Positions 55,401-63,680 are shown, counted from the first letter of the stretch. The stretch is 64,000 nucleotides of DNA from Labilibaculum manganireducens (GCF_002843385.1 NZ_MVDE01000018.1:1-64000), one strand, 5' to 3'. A program made the numbers and translations. Notes: generated by a model not told the origin, from the sequence alone.

Positions 55401-57662
55401 AAACAAGAGGAAGAATTGCTGCAGCCTGCCGAAATGGCCATCGATTTTGATGTAATGGGTGTGACCAATTTTGGCAGTAATGATGGAGCAGTTCAGGCGA
55501 GAGTTAGTGGTGGAAATGGAGACTATCGATACCAATGGTATCACAAAGGTGAAAAATACTCAAATGGCACGCTTAAAAAAATTGAAGAGCTTTATGCTGG
55601 AGAGTATACTGTTGAAATCTGGGATAAGAACAATTGTCCCTATGGTAATAATGAGTTTGGAGTTGCAAATGGTTTGAAGAAGACGGCTGGTGTAATGGAG
55701 CCAGGAGGTAAATTATCTATTGTTGCCAATCCTGTTAAGACCAGTTATTTTGGTGCGGCAGATGGTGTATTGGAAGTTTCAGCTGTTGGTGGATGGCCTT
55801 ATGCCGTTTGGCCGGGATATGAATTTTCTTTAAATCAGGGTACATGGGTAGTGACCAGTAAATTTGAAAATTTAAAAGCTGGATTGTACCAATTGCGGGT
55901 AAAAGATAGTAAAGGAGTAAAAGATTCAATAGAAGTGGTGATTGAAGAGCCTGACGAAATTTTGATGGAATTAGAGAAGAGCAACTGTCTTTGCTTTAAC
56001 GATGAAAGTGGTAGCGTAAGGGTTAGTGCAACTGGAGGTACCGCACCTTATACCTATGCAATTAATTATGCGGTAGATTTTTCTAAATCGAATGAATTTG
56101 CGGATCTAAAAGCCGGGAATTACCGTGTTTTTGTAAAAGATAAGTTGGGTAATATTCAAAATCAATATATTGATGTTGATGAACCGGAAAACCTTAAGGT
56201 AGAATTGTCAGATTTGACACATAGTACCTGTAACAGTAGTAATGGTTCTGTGAAGATAGAAATAACAGGTGGTACGCCTGAATATTATATCAATTGGGGT
56301 GATTTTTATCCGGCTAACCAATTACAACCAAATACTCTGGCAGCTGGTAATTATCAAATTGAAGTTACTGATGCCAACTCATGTGCAGCTTCACAATCAT
56401 TTTCAATAGGAGAAGAGAGTGGCCCTGAAATTAGTTTGATAGACTTGAAAGAAGTGAGTTGTCATGAATCCACAGATGGGGAAATATCCATTGAGATAAC
56501 AAATGGGACAGAGCCATATGATGCGATTTGGAAAGGCCTCGAAAGTTTAAATCCAAGAGAAATCAAACAATTGGGAAAAGGGAAGTATTCGCTTGTTGTT
56601 AATGATGCAAACAATTGTTTTGCTGAGGCAGAATATGAAATTACGGGTCCTGAAGAATTGGAATTATATGTAAGCAGTTTACAATCTCCAAATTGTGTTG
56701 GAATTGATGATGGAAGTATTCTGTTGACTGCTGTTGGTGGAAGTCCTGACTATAACTATAATTTAAATGGTAAATCAAACAGTAACGGATGGTTTCCTAA
56801 TTTAGGAGCTGGAGACTTACAAATAGAGGTTACTGATGCAAATGCCTGTAAAAAGGCTTTAGAGGCCGAATTGAGTGCGCCAGTACCTGTTTCAATACAA
56901 TTACCAAATAAGTATGTATTGTGCAAAAATCAAACAGAAATAGTAAGTTCAGGAGTGAATGGTGTTTTAAGTGAGTGGTTTTTTGGAGAAAATCAATTTA
57001 GCACTAATAATGAGGTTGAACTTTCCGAAGAAGGGGATTATCGATTGGTTGTAACAACAGAAAAAGGATGTGAGGCAGAGCACGAATTTGCAATAACATT
57101 TCTTGATTATGAAGTAGTGGCTGATTTTATTATTCCTGTTGAGGCCATTGTTGGTGATACTATTGTTGCTGTTGATATTTCGTGGGAGCAACCCGATTCG
57201 GTAAAATGGCATTTCCCAGACGGATTAGAAGTGGTGAAGAAAGAAGAGGCATCAATTTGGTTGAGAGTACTGAAAGCAGGAAACCACACAATTGGCATGT
57301 CCATTTTTAAAAATGAATGCAGCGATTATATGGAAAAGCAAGTTAGGGTTGAAAGCAGCAGTACTAAACGGAAAGCAGGATTTATTCAGCCTGATCAAGT
57401 TTATATAACTGAGGCAAAATTATATCCTAATCCGAACAGGGGTGATTTACATTTAAAGCTTCTCTTGAGTAAAACAGCAGACGTGAGCTTGGAAATATAT
57501 GATGTAGAAAGAGCTCTTAAAATAGATACAGATGAAGGCCATAATAATGCCGTTTACCAATTCGATTTCAATAATAGATCCATATTTAGGCCAAACAATG
57601 TGTATGCAGTTGTAATTATAGTTGGAAAAGAAAGACGAGTACTGAGATTCCTTGTGTACTAA
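49446..57662 (+). CDS. Giant SprB-repeat surface protein with T9SS type A sorting domain
   Basis: 2738 aa with a signal peptide (to VKAQ). A roughly 400-residue N-terminal region precedes about twenty SprB-type repeats countable by eye, each with a GG(x)xPY core followed by GxYxxxxxDxxGC and a proline-containing spacer (GGIPPYALTV, GGFAPYQITY, GGITPYKFEL, GGTAPYTYAI, GGSPDYNYNL). The C-terminal 80 residues (ITEAKLYPNPNRGDLHLKLLL...YAVVIIVGKERRVLRFLVY) form a T9SS type A sorting domain. SprB in Flavobacterium is the gliding adhesin and needs SprF-type partners; the PorP/SprF-OmpA protein at 24391 could serve here. Gliding itself is not shown by the window. A bidirectional hairpin follows. Confidence 0.9.
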   Translation: MKLRFLLFFILVFLLGSFSVKAQQDLVYNGEVEIEIRLNKISGRYIHDNDSWAECRLRFWKNDVEQNYVFGSGIKIDKSYWQDFDHDYLPGYWLYKKKVKLSGKTLVDYYSDSDYTFSFKGWEHDGGNSSDKHVQYGDFSVKSLLEYNNSPGWHTKTIESAKGSDAHSCWRIELEYYITPPSVEITSPSKDDTSFQEGSIVPLKVVKPEGANFEYEWMVQIDGATTTEKTERKVLAPFFFYEYGESFPWISAIGREPEDGYNLQFYSNMSREEIWNVTQYVMFYLKDDPSDNELEDMIERYLIDETIDIPYFVPAIDSKTKSNITNDGTCDYLLPESNKFYRNFKFRVQTIVRTDDKADLRCIEEDKIVIIDVFPHYPIIKDLVASNISCHSDDEHYQDLEPNQKDGSVSFSITGDVGVGVDFYQINVTKLDPSGNYTINRYSEPETANSVIVSGLDEGEYKIVVSNYFNKVDPRDVNQGVPFMVGDGSATFSIGNPKALEIMSRDVVNKKICDQYEITNIVGEGGIKGDGYKYSFVSDEDFSAGPLLLDVSSVENNSDFNYSLWIKDDNGCLAKKEYVKKRNIQLDLELKIIDNVECFGEKGSVNIRAVGGVEPYTLINETNGKSLTQGTIAGFNAGTNDISITDDEGCSFEKPIVLNEPQKIEVYDFVNVKQYDNFDIKCHGASDGKVKFKVKGGLANGPDGKPNKYSYTISGQMNKSGDNLPPATDITLEGLEAGNYTLEISDANGCSLGTLFPFELKQPDVITIKNPEPKYINSIKDKFHFSCSDASEDISIEIHGGLPPYSATHSSSLIPIEKVGAVYKAKLVKTKEVKPILYVSDKGCINKKRSVDLIKPLPLTVNFECSTYKAGPEDGTGEIYHIKKNGDTDKLNVIIEGGITPYTINFQKYDDKSGVWKLVENRPSNLSVNTFNVTAGTYKAIVNGKYPTCIQENAITIKEPAKLELPITYYKTNGYDIACKDSIGAITVKPTGGIPPYALTVNGGVSLSFSNLVSVDKYISKLPAGTYDLLLTDFHKTEFRDSIVLIEPKELTLDLTTTTYEGGYQIKCSDLLGYVDAKAGGGIGTTYNLLQTCKDKSDVFKEDINTETVKFIGLDKGYYTYKLTDKYGCVLEKSIDISKPEELKINFGAIKIPSCNEFDMGDQSKKEDGQIELTISGGAMLGYKTNIYQSDGVLPDVSKVEVNGNSPVFNSLVEGEYKFITIDGNGCKVEETKKKLEQPDLLTLDVSKMMVTEPTCFDYSDGHWESKILGGTTATGQYTYEINGVGGSTGSTFNRNNLASGKYVMEISDDNGCYYKLEKELKEPDFIINQLEVLGIDILKDGGVANFDCFGSEDGSTITVNGGTANYTVQINKEGTLYQELLEVAEGVGVSAKDLGAGSYSILTTDKRGCQSDKIDFELKQPEEIEFNRDEAKYIDEETKEVFDYTCLGASETIGVSVKGGFAPYQITYNGETKEISESEGYVDFNVFGTKPVFYIVDAKNCPKEYKPTLKEPLELQLELFSNHYGEDYQIKCFAGTDSIWAKATGGITPYKFELLDESNTLIATKLSNDETFFEDLPAGFYHVKVTGAYNNDCFTANIITLNQPEALNADIELSNYNGFEIKCNGLTDTIKVEALGGISPYTIHLKGMVPEEELTEIGDEQIEEEFTEVKNGQVIFSDLPAGEYQVSITDKFKACEYLKDTVLTEPTALKFDIETSHYEGGFEIRCSYLKDSVRITPYEGIPITNSSKYKIVQSDEDENHQLGNIVAGEDLVFKNLEAGMYTYIVSDDNGCSVSNVVTLVKPDSLQITGIDFTMPTCHEKDMGDISKRTDGEIKVQATGGVSYSGGYYDFLLNKMSLSDAKDRLDSIRAISNTTFIQRETGEYIVEVTDANACRIVRSKLQLNQADWLHIENFNSVIPECYEAKDGFWTSEVLGGTSTSGNYSFIISKDEQDFRNGTTGKEWNQDGLGKGKYLLEITDDLGCYYKQEEELLQPAEMAIDFDVMGVTNFGSNDGAVQARVSGGNGDYRYQWYHKGEKYSNGTLKKIEELYAGEYTVEIWDKNNCPYGNNEFGVANGLKKTAGVMEPGGKLSIVANPVKTSYFGAADGVLEVSAVGGWPYAVWPGYEFSLNQGTWVVTSKFENLKAGLYQLRVKDSKGVKDSIEVVIEEPDEILMELEKSNCLCFNDESGSVRVSATGGTAPYTYAINYAVDFSKSNEFADLKAGNYRVFVKDKLGNIQNQYIDVDEPENLKVELSDLTHSTCNSSNGSVKIEITGGTPEYYINWGDFYPANQLQPNTLAAGNYQIEVTDANSCAASQSFSIGEESGPEISLIDLKEVSCHESTDGEISIEITNGTEPYDAIWKGLESLNPREIKQLGKGKYSLVVNDANNCFAEAEYEITGPEELELYVSSLQSPNCVGIDDGSILLTAVGGSPDYNYNLNGKSNSNGWFPNLGAGDLQIEVTDANACKKALEAELSAPVPVSIQLPNKYVLCKNQTEIVSSGVNGVLSEWFFGENQFSTNNEVELSEEGDYRLVVTTEKGCEAEHEFAITFLDYEVVADFIIPVEAIVGDTIVAVDISWEQPDSVKWHFPDGLEVVKKEEASIWLRVLKAGNHTIGMSIFKNECSDYMEKQVRVESSSTKRKAGFIQPDQVYITEAKLYPNPNRGDLHLKLLLSKTADVSLEIYDVERALKIDTDEGHNNAVYQFDFNNRSIFRPNNVYAVVIIVGKERRVLRFLVY

Positions 57663-57698
57663 AGTGATTTCAAAAGTTTTCTGATGATTTTAATTAAT

Positions 57699-57732
57699 AA
57701 TCCCACTTTAAATATTTATTTGAAGTGGGATT
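57699..57732. terminator. Bidirectional terminator between convergent genes
   Basis: A perfect 10-bp inverted repeat (aatcccactt 57699-57708, aagtgggatt 57723-57732) with T-rich flanks ends the SprB-repeat gene and the converging recombinase gene. Its right arm lies within the last codons of the recombinase. Confidence 0.75.
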
Positions 57733-58957
57733 TTCTTTTGAAATGTTTATGTCTTTTTAGATCTGTAGTAAGCGTCTCCATCTCGTTTGATATCAACTTT
57801 TCGCTGGCTCTGGCATAGTTTTCCGTCATTCTGGTGTTCGTATGTCCCATCATGTTCGAAATAGCCTTACTATTGAGATTATTGCCCAAAGTAACAGTTG
57901 TTGCAAATGTATGTCGAGCTGAATGTGTACTTAAGCTTTTATTGATGCCACATAGGTCTGCTATTTCCTTTAAATAGGCATTCATTTTTTGGTTGCTTGG
58001 CACGGGCAATAGCTTTTGCTGAATCTTACAAATAGGATCGTCTTTGTACTTGGCAAGAATGGCTTTGGGAATCTCAAAAATTGGAATTTCGAATTCTACT
58101 TTCGTTTTACGCCTTTTGCTTTTGATCCATTGATTACCATCTATGCCTTTTACAATGTGTTCTTGGCTAAGAGATTTTACATCTGAAAAGGCCAATTCTG
58201 TAAAACAACAAAATAAATAGAGGTCTTTAATAATTTCAAGACGTTTGATATCGAAAGCTTTCACCATTAGATTATTCAACTCTTCATCATTCAGAAACTC
58301 TTTATCAACCTTTTCCATTTTGAACTTGATCTTTGCAAAAGGATCTGATCTCATCCATTCATTTGCCAGAGCCCAATTCGTTATTTTCTTAAAATTCTTA
58401 AGGTATTTAAATGTGGTATTGGTAGAACATTTTCGTTCCGTTCTAAAGTAATGCTCAAAATCGGTAATAAATTGGTGGTTGATTTTATTCAGCGGTAAAT
58501 CTTTTAAGTTGTATTGCAGCTGAATGAAATCTTGAGTATGTTTCAGACAGGTTCTGTATCGCTCTACTGTACCTTCTGCCATATCTATCTCAATACGTTT
58601 TTCACACCTTTCATTGTGTTTCTGAAAGATGCTTATAATGCTATGATCATCATTCTCCTGATTTAAGCTGGCTTTTACATTTTTACAAGTAAGCTCTTCT
58701 TGAATTTCAAGATCATTAATGATTTTCAAGAGTTTTTCATCCATATATTGAACGTATCGATTGTTTTCCTTTGCCTTAAGAGAATTGCCTTTACATTTCC
58801 CTTTATTAGAATCCCAGAACTTAGCATCAATACTTCTTTTAAGAGATATGTCTAATCTTTGACCGTCAATTGTAATTCTTACGAAGATTGGAGATTCTCC
58901 GTTTTTCAGTTTGGTAGTTTTTCTTGCAAAAAATAAAATTGAAGTTGTTTGTCTCAT
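57716..58957 (-). CDS. Tyrosine-type site-specific recombinase (phage integrase family, Bacteroidota type)
   Basis: 413 aa. The N-terminal arm-binding domain (SILFFARKTTKLKNGESPIFVRITIDGQRLDISLKRSI) is typical of Bacteroidota integrases, followed by a SAM-like core-binding domain and the catalytic domain with His345-x-x-Arg348 (THSARHTFA), GHTNTRMT and the nucleophile Tyr381 (ENYARASE). At the first catalytic Arg position it reads CCFTELAFSDVKSL, without Arg, as reported for the CTnDOT integrase class. It stands alone: no excisionase, relaxase or phage genes are visible within 5 kb. It may be the remnant of, or a distant end of, an integrated element, or a DNA-inversion enzyme for nearby surface genes. 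Confidence 0.9.
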   Translation of the reverse strand: MRQTTSILFFARKTTKLKNGESPIFVRITIDGQRLDISLKRSIDAKFWDSNKGKCKGNSLKAKENNRYVQYMDEKLLKIINDLEIQEELTCKNVKASLNQENDDHSIISIFQKHNERCEKRIEIDMAEGTVERYRTCLKHTQDFIQLQYNLKDLPLNKINHQFITDFEHYFRTERKCSTNTTFKYLKNFKKITNWALANEWMRSDPFAKIKFKMEKVDKEFLNDEELNNLMVKAFDIKRLEIIKDLYLFCCFTELAFSDVKSLSQEHIVKGIDGNQWIKSKRRKTKVEFEIPIFEIPKAILAKYKDDPICKIQQKLLPVPSNQKMNAYLKEIADLCGINKSLSTHSARHTFATTVTLGNNLNSKAISNMMGHTNTRMTENYARASEKLISNEMETLTTDLKRHKHFKRKSHFK

Positions 58958-59726
58958 TTTTACTGGTTTTTAAATGTTTTAAAACGATTTTCAAAACTAG
59001 CAAACGAGTGATTTTTCGATAGAGCAAAAGGGTGTATTGTAGTGTATTAGCACCTCTGTAAGGTGTAGCGTTTTTCAATATTCTAATCTACACCTTTCAA
59101 AACACCATTATAATGTACTTTTTGGTGCTTTATTGCGTCGGTGCTAAATGAAGAAAGCCTTGTAAACGTTAAGTTTACAAGACTTTTCTTTTTATTGCAT
59201 TTCTGCATGGCGGAGAGAGAGGGAGTTTTTTGTTAGTGTATAAGTGGTTTATTTATTGTTATTTATAGTGCTACGGTTGCTTGTGTTCACCTGAGAGTTC
59301 ACATTTAGTTAATCTCAAAAGAAATTATATTATTTGATGTATTTTGTACATTTATCGATATAGAAAGCATACCTATAAATAAACGAGCCGGTTATGTGAA
59401 TTAAGTAACAATTGAATGACTAGTATGATTGGTAGTTTGTTTTAATTCAGTTAATTAAATTTTATCAGGAGTGATTTAGTAAAATGTTAGGTAAATAAAT
59501 AGCCTGTGCCGAATTTAAACAAAAGCAACTAAAAAATCTAAGTTTTATAAGATTAAAACTTATACATTCTGTATATGTCAGTTTTAACTACACTGTTCGT
59601 TAAATGGACGAATACCCCAAGGGGTGTTTGAGGAACAAATTAAGAAATCATATTTCTCTATTTTAGAATGTGTTGGATAATGAGATGAACCAATATCAAG
59701 TATAAATGAGTCGATATAAATTACAT
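58958..59726. other. Intergenic region between recombinase and AraC-type regulator, no gene recognised
   Basis: 769 bp without a supported ORF or tRNA. It contains small hairpins near 59050-59140 and a clear hairpin with a T-rich tail at 59159-59191. The remainder is AT-rich. Confidence 0.5.
59159..59191 (+). terminator. Terminator-like hairpin with no obvious upstream gene
   Basis: Arms cttgtaaac (59159-59167) and gtttacaag (59173-59181) form a perfect 9-bp stem followed by acttttcttttt. The nearest gene reading towards it on the plus strand ends at 57662, so it may end a short unannotated transcript starting near 58960-59100. Confidence 0.6.
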
Positions 59727-60794
59727 TTAGCTTTTAAATAAACTCATATACTCTGAGGGGGTTTTACCCGTAACTTCTTTAAAAGCCCTGTTAAATGCAG
59801 ATTTACTATTAAACCCGCTATCAAATGCCAAATACAGAAGTTTAATATTGTCAGAATTATCGTTCTTCATTAGTTCGATCATATGATTTACCCTGTACTC
59901 CTTAATAAAATTGAAAAAATTGGTTTTTAGGTGAAAATTAATTATTTCAGACAAATCCTGACGTTTTAAATTTAACTGCTCTGCAAGGCTATCTATTGAC
60001 AAATTTCCATCTATATAAGGTTTATTTTTCTCCATATAAGCTTTTAAGATGGGAACATACGAACCAAGTTTTTCATTTACTTCCTTTTTGGCAACCAACT
60101 TAGCAATCTGAGTGGGTGAAATAGTACTTTGCCAAATTCCCAATACCATAATTATTAATAAAGTAATAGTTTCATTAAACATATAAAAACGGCTTATTTT
60201 GATATAGATATCAACAACCATATTACTGCTAAAAATATTCCATCCTACGCCTACTAAATGAATAATAACATCATATGTAAGAATGCCAACCACCCAAACC
60301 AAACTGATCTTTGCTGATTCATATGAATAATAGTTTTTTAACTCCTTATGGTGTCTCTTTAATATATTAAATGAAAGTATTAGAAAAACAGCCATGAATA
60401 CAGAAAATAATCTGTTAATTATTTGAAAATGAATATTAGGATTAACATACCCTGTAACAAAATCATACTTTGCAGCAACCATATAAATCAACAAAAGGCT
60501 GGAGGGCAAAAAGAACAGGATATCCTTTTGTTTAATTCGCTTCAGGTCTGATGTCATATATTTTAAATACAAGAAGAAAAAAATATATTTAGCTAAACTT
60601 ATAGATGAGGAGATATTCGAAAGCAACAAATTATTTAGATTTTCATTAAGAAGTTCTAAAGAATATTTAGTTATAAATGTTGCGAAAAATGAAAATAACA
60701 TTCTGTTGCCTGCTTTGCTTATATCTTTTAATGTAAAAATAAAAACAGCACCTAAAGTTGAAATTACAACTCCGTATATATTGATTACATCCAT
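59727..60794 (-). CDS. AraC-family regulator with N-terminal multi-pass membrane domain
   Basis: 355 aa. About seven hydrophobic helices occupy residues 1-220 (for example VVISTLGAVFIFTL, ILFFLPSSLLLIYMVAA, LFSVFMAVFLILSFNIL, LVWVVGILTYDVIIHLVGVG, ITLLIIMVLGIW). A C-terminal AraC-type double HTH covers about 250-352 (GNLSIDSLAEQLNLKRQDLSEIIN, LLYLAFDSGFNSKSAFNRAFKEVTGKTPSEYM). It is probably a membrane-embedded sensor that binds DNA directly. It is divergent, across 405 bp, from the TolC-MFP-RND efflux operon and is the likely regulator of that operon; the signal is unknown. Confidence 0.88.
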   Translation of the reverse strand: MDVINIYGVVISTLGAVFIFTLKDISKAGNRMLFSFFATFITKYSLELLNENLNNLLLSNISSSISLAKYIFFFLYLKYMTSDLKRIKQKDILFFLPSSLLLIYMVAAKYDFVTGYVNPNIHFQIINRLFSVFMAVFLILSFNILKRHHKELKNYYSYESAKISLVWVVGILTYDVIIHLVGVGWNIFSSNMVVDIYIKISRFYMFNETITLLIIMVLGIWQSTISPTQIAKLVAKKEVNEKLGSYVPILKAYMEKNKPYIDGNLSIDSLAEQLNLKRQDLSEIINFHLKTNFFNFIKEYRVNHMIELMKNDNSDNIKLLYLAFDSGFNSKSAFNRAFKEVTGKTPSEYMSLFKS

Positions 60795-61199
60795 TATTAT
60801 ATTTTTATAAAAATTACTCTTACTTATCTAATTGCAGCAATAACAATACAAATTTATAATTCGAGTAAAAACAGCCAATTTTATTTCAGACACCCAGAAC
60901 ATGGCGGTTATCTAATTAATCATTTTTTCACAGCTAAATCATTCTTTACTCTCTATTTGCTAATTGAGAAGATTACATTTTTTCATCCATACATAGTATC
61001 GGTATAGGATAGAAGTTGTTCTAAATAAAAAACACTGTCTCCAATATGCTTCTCTCATACAGCGTCTTATGGGTGCCACTTTAAAAACAGGACGTCTATA
61101 TTCTAAATAAAATTGAGATGGTACTACAATAACTGACATTATCTATAAAATTGCCGATGTCATTTCAACAAACTGTAGTATCAAATAAAATATAATGAT
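60795..61199. other. Divergent promoter region of the regulator and efflux operon
   Basis: 405 bp, AT-rich, without an ORF. Both promoters and any regulator site must lie here, but I could not identify a convincing operator or promoter box by eye. Confidence 0.4.
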
Positions 61200-62564
61200 A
61201 TGTTATTAAAAAGAATTATCCTAATCAATTTATTGTCGTTCATTTTTTCTGTCGGCTTAATGGCACAAGAAACACACAAAATGAATTTACAGCAAATGTT
61301 AGATTTTGCCAGGCAAAACAACTATCAGTTAAAAGAAGCCAATCTTAATAAATTAAAAGGAGAACAAAAGATAAAAGAAGTTCGAGGAAACGGATTGCCT
61401 CAGATAAAATCTGAAATAGATTATAAGAATTATTTAAAATTGCCAACAACTATTGTTCCTGGATCCCTGATGGGAGGAGGTGAAGATATGGCATTGTCAT
61501 TTGGGCTAAAACACAACATGGACGCTTCGATACAGTTATCTCAGCTTCTTTTTTCCTTGAAATACATCAACGCTTTAAAAACGGTAAAACGGGCATCGGA
61601 AATAAGAGGTCTGGAGGTGGAGAAAGCTCAGGTTGAAATGGTTCATTTGCTTTTAAAGGAGTATTACAATTTAATGGCTATCTACAAAAATTTAGAGATT
61701 ATTGAAAGCAATATGCAATCTCTCAGCCAGATGAAAAAGAAAGTTAATGCCTTAGTTAAAGGAGGTCTTGCACTAAAAACAGACGCAGATAAAATTACAA
61801 TCAATTACACAAACCTGCAAGCCAACAAGGAACAAGTTACAGCCGCCATTAATGTACAGACGAATAATCTGAAATATATCATTGGTATGGAAGCGGATGA
61901 ACAACTTGTAGTTGATACAACTAATTTCCAACTCCTTTTCGATGGTTCCCTTTTAACTCAAAGTTTTGCTGAGGGATTAGACTTTCAAAACCTCACTGAA
62001 ATTAAACTGCTCGATAAATCATTGGAATTAAACAAGCTTCAAATAAAAACTGAACAGGCAGAAAAGTACCCAAATATTGCCTTGTATGGTAGTTATATGT
62101 TTCAAGGAATAAGAGACAAATTTAATTTTTTTGATGGCAGCAAGGACTGGTACAATATAAAGGTGATTGGTGTTAAAGCGACCATCCCAATATTCACAGG
62201 TTTTTCCAATAACGCAAAAATCAGATCTGCCAAATACGACATGGAGGTGACACAAAACAAAAAGCTAAGTGTTATGACAGGTTTACAGCTTCAATATAGC
62301 AATGCACTGATGCAGTATAATTCCAATGTGAAGAATTGCCAAATACAATTGGATAACATTGAATTGGCGAAGGAAGTAAGGCATCAGGAGGATGTGAAAT
62401 ACAATGAAGGTATTTCCACCTTAACAGATTTTTTAATATCTGAACAAGATTTACGTAACGCCGAAATTAATTATGTGCAAAATTTCATATCTATGAAACA
62501 GGCCGAAATAGATCTCTTAAAATCAAAAGGACTGTTAATTAATTATTCAATATCGGGTAATTAA
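61200..62564 (+). CDS. TolC-family outer-membrane efflux protein
   Basis: 454 aa with a signal peptide (to GLMAQ). The two-fold TolC pattern is visible: MNLQQMLDFARQNNYQLKEANLNKLKGEQKIKEVRGNGLPQI at the start, long helices with heptad character in the middle, the second half resuming at LLDKSLELNKLQIKTEQAEKYPNIALYGSY, and a C-terminal helix ending KQAEIDLLKSKGLL. It forms the outer-membrane exit duct of the tripartite pump encoded by the next two genes; the adaptor starts 48 bp downstream. Confidence 0.93.
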   Translation: MLLKRIILINLLSFIFSVGLMAQETHKMNLQQMLDFARQNNYQLKEANLNKLKGEQKIKEVRGNGLPQIKSEIDYKNYLKLPTTIVPGSLMGGGEDMALSFGLKHNMDASIQLSQLLFSLKYINALKTVKRASEIRGLEVEKAQVEMVHLLLKEYYNLMAIYKNLEIIESNMQSLSQMKKKVNALVKGGLALKTDADKITINYTNLQANKEQVTAAINVQTNNLKYIIGMEADEQLVVDTTNFQLLFDGSLLTQSFAEGLDFQNLTEIKLLDKSLELNKLQIKTEQAEKYPNIALYGSYMFQGIRDKFNFFDGSKDWYNIKVIGVKATIPIFTGFSNNAKIRSAKYDMEVTQNKKLSVMTGLQLQYSNALMQYNSNVKNCQIQLDNIELAKEVRHQEDVKYNEGISTLTDFLISEQDLRNAEINYVQNFISMKQAEIDLLKSKGLLINYSISGN

Positions 62565-62612
62565 ACCTTTTTACTATCTCTATAATTCATAAGACAAGCA
62601 AAAAATCATAAA

Positions 62613-63680
62613 ATGAAAAAAAATATTAATCGACTAATGTACATTGCCATAGTTGCAATAATATGTACCCTTTGTTTTCTACAACTTAAAGCAAATAAAG
62701 AATCTACAACGAAAACAGCAGAACTTGGCAACATAAAAGGACAGTATTACCCGGTAAAAGCTCTTGTTATTAAATCGATAAAGCCGGTATCAAAATTTTC
62801 TTCAACTGGATTTTTGGAATCGGAAACTGATTTAAATCTGATTTCGGAAACACAAGGGCGAATTGTTGAAATTTATAAGTCGAAAGGCGACTATGTAAAC
62901 AAAGGTGATATTATTGCCAAAGTTGATGACGAACTATTAAAAGCGCAGCTTGATGCCAGTAAAGCTGCATTAGAGCAATTAGAAAAAGAAGATGCCAGAT
63001 TTACGAAGTTAGTTAAAGAGAATGCCGCAACAAGCCAACAATTAGAGGATATACAACTGAAACTTAAAACAACCCGGGCAAAATATATTTCGGCAAACCG
63101 CCAATTGGAAGATACTAAAATTAAAGCTCCTGTTTCTGGTTATATTGAAGATAAATATATCGATATGGGGCAATTTATTGGCGGTGGTGCTAAAATTTGT
63201 AATATCATTGATGCTGTAAATCTGAAACTAAAGGTGACTATTTCCGAACAAGATTATAGTGGCATTAATATTGGACAAAAAGTAATTATAACTTCCTCAA
63301 TTTATCCGGATAAGTTTTTTGAAGGCTATATTTCATATATCGGGAAAAAAGCGGGTTATGGAAATAGTTTCGACACAGAAATTAAACTAAAAAACAACGG
63401 CGAAAAACTGTTGAAGGCGGGTATGTTTGTATCATCTGAAATTTTATTGAAATCGGACTCCGCAAGTTTCTTTGTTCCAAGAAAAGCTATAAATGGCTCA
63501 TTAAAAGATGCAAGTGTATATACCATTGCGAATGATAAAGCTGTTTTAAAAACAATAACAATAGGAAAGGTGATTGATAGTCAAGTTCAGGTACTCGAGG
63601 GACTAAATTCCGGAGAACAGGTAATTATTGACGGAAACTACAGCATTTTCGACGGAGCAACAGTGGAAGTAATCAAATAA
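62613..63680 (+). CDS. RND efflux periplasmic adaptor (membrane fusion protein, HlyD-like)
   Basis: 355 aa with an N-terminal membrane anchor or uncleaved signal (LMYIAIVAIICTLCFLQL) and no lipobox. A lipoyl/biotinyl half-motif (FLESETDLNLISETQGRIVEIYKSKGDYVNKGDIIAKVDD), an alpha-helical hairpin (LLKAQLDASKAALEQLEKEDARFTKLVKENAATSQQLEDIQLKLKTTRAKYISA), the second lipoyl half (KIKAPVSGYIEDKYIDMGQFIGGG) and a beta-barrel domain (LKVTISEQDYSGINIGQKVIIT) follow in order. It links the TolC protein to the RND pump whose gene begins 40 bp downstream. Confidence 0.93.
   Translation: MKKNINRLMYIAIVAIICTLCFLQLKANKESTTKTAELGNIKGQYYPVKALVIKSIKPVSKFSSTGFLESETDLNLISETQGRIVEIYKSKGDYVNKGDIIAKVDDELLKAQLDASKAALEQLEKEDARFTKLVKENAATSQQLEDIQLKLKTTRAKYISANRQLEDTKIKAPVSGYIEDKYIDMGQFIGGGAKICNIIDAVNLKLKVTISEQDYSGINIGQKVIITSSIYPDKFFEGYISYIGKKAGYGNSFDTEIKLKNNGEKLLKAGMFVSSEILLKSDSASFFVPRKAINGSLKDASVYTIANDKAVLKTITIGKVIDSQVQVLEGLNSGEQVIIDGNYSIFDGATVEVIK

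Noticed and set aside
58990-59160. Possible tRNA gene as an integration target of the recombinase
   Set aside because: No cloverleaf, anticodon arm or T-arm (GTTCRA) could be traced in the stretch.
57716-59200. Prophage or complete integrative element next to the recombinase
   Set aside because: No structural, replication, relaxase or excision genes, no tRNA target and no flanking direct repeat could be found by eye.
59615-59630. accccaaggggt motif, similar to the core of repeat A
   Set aside because: Only a few bases match, the second arm is absent and the loop would be two bases, so it is not a copy of the dispersed repeat.
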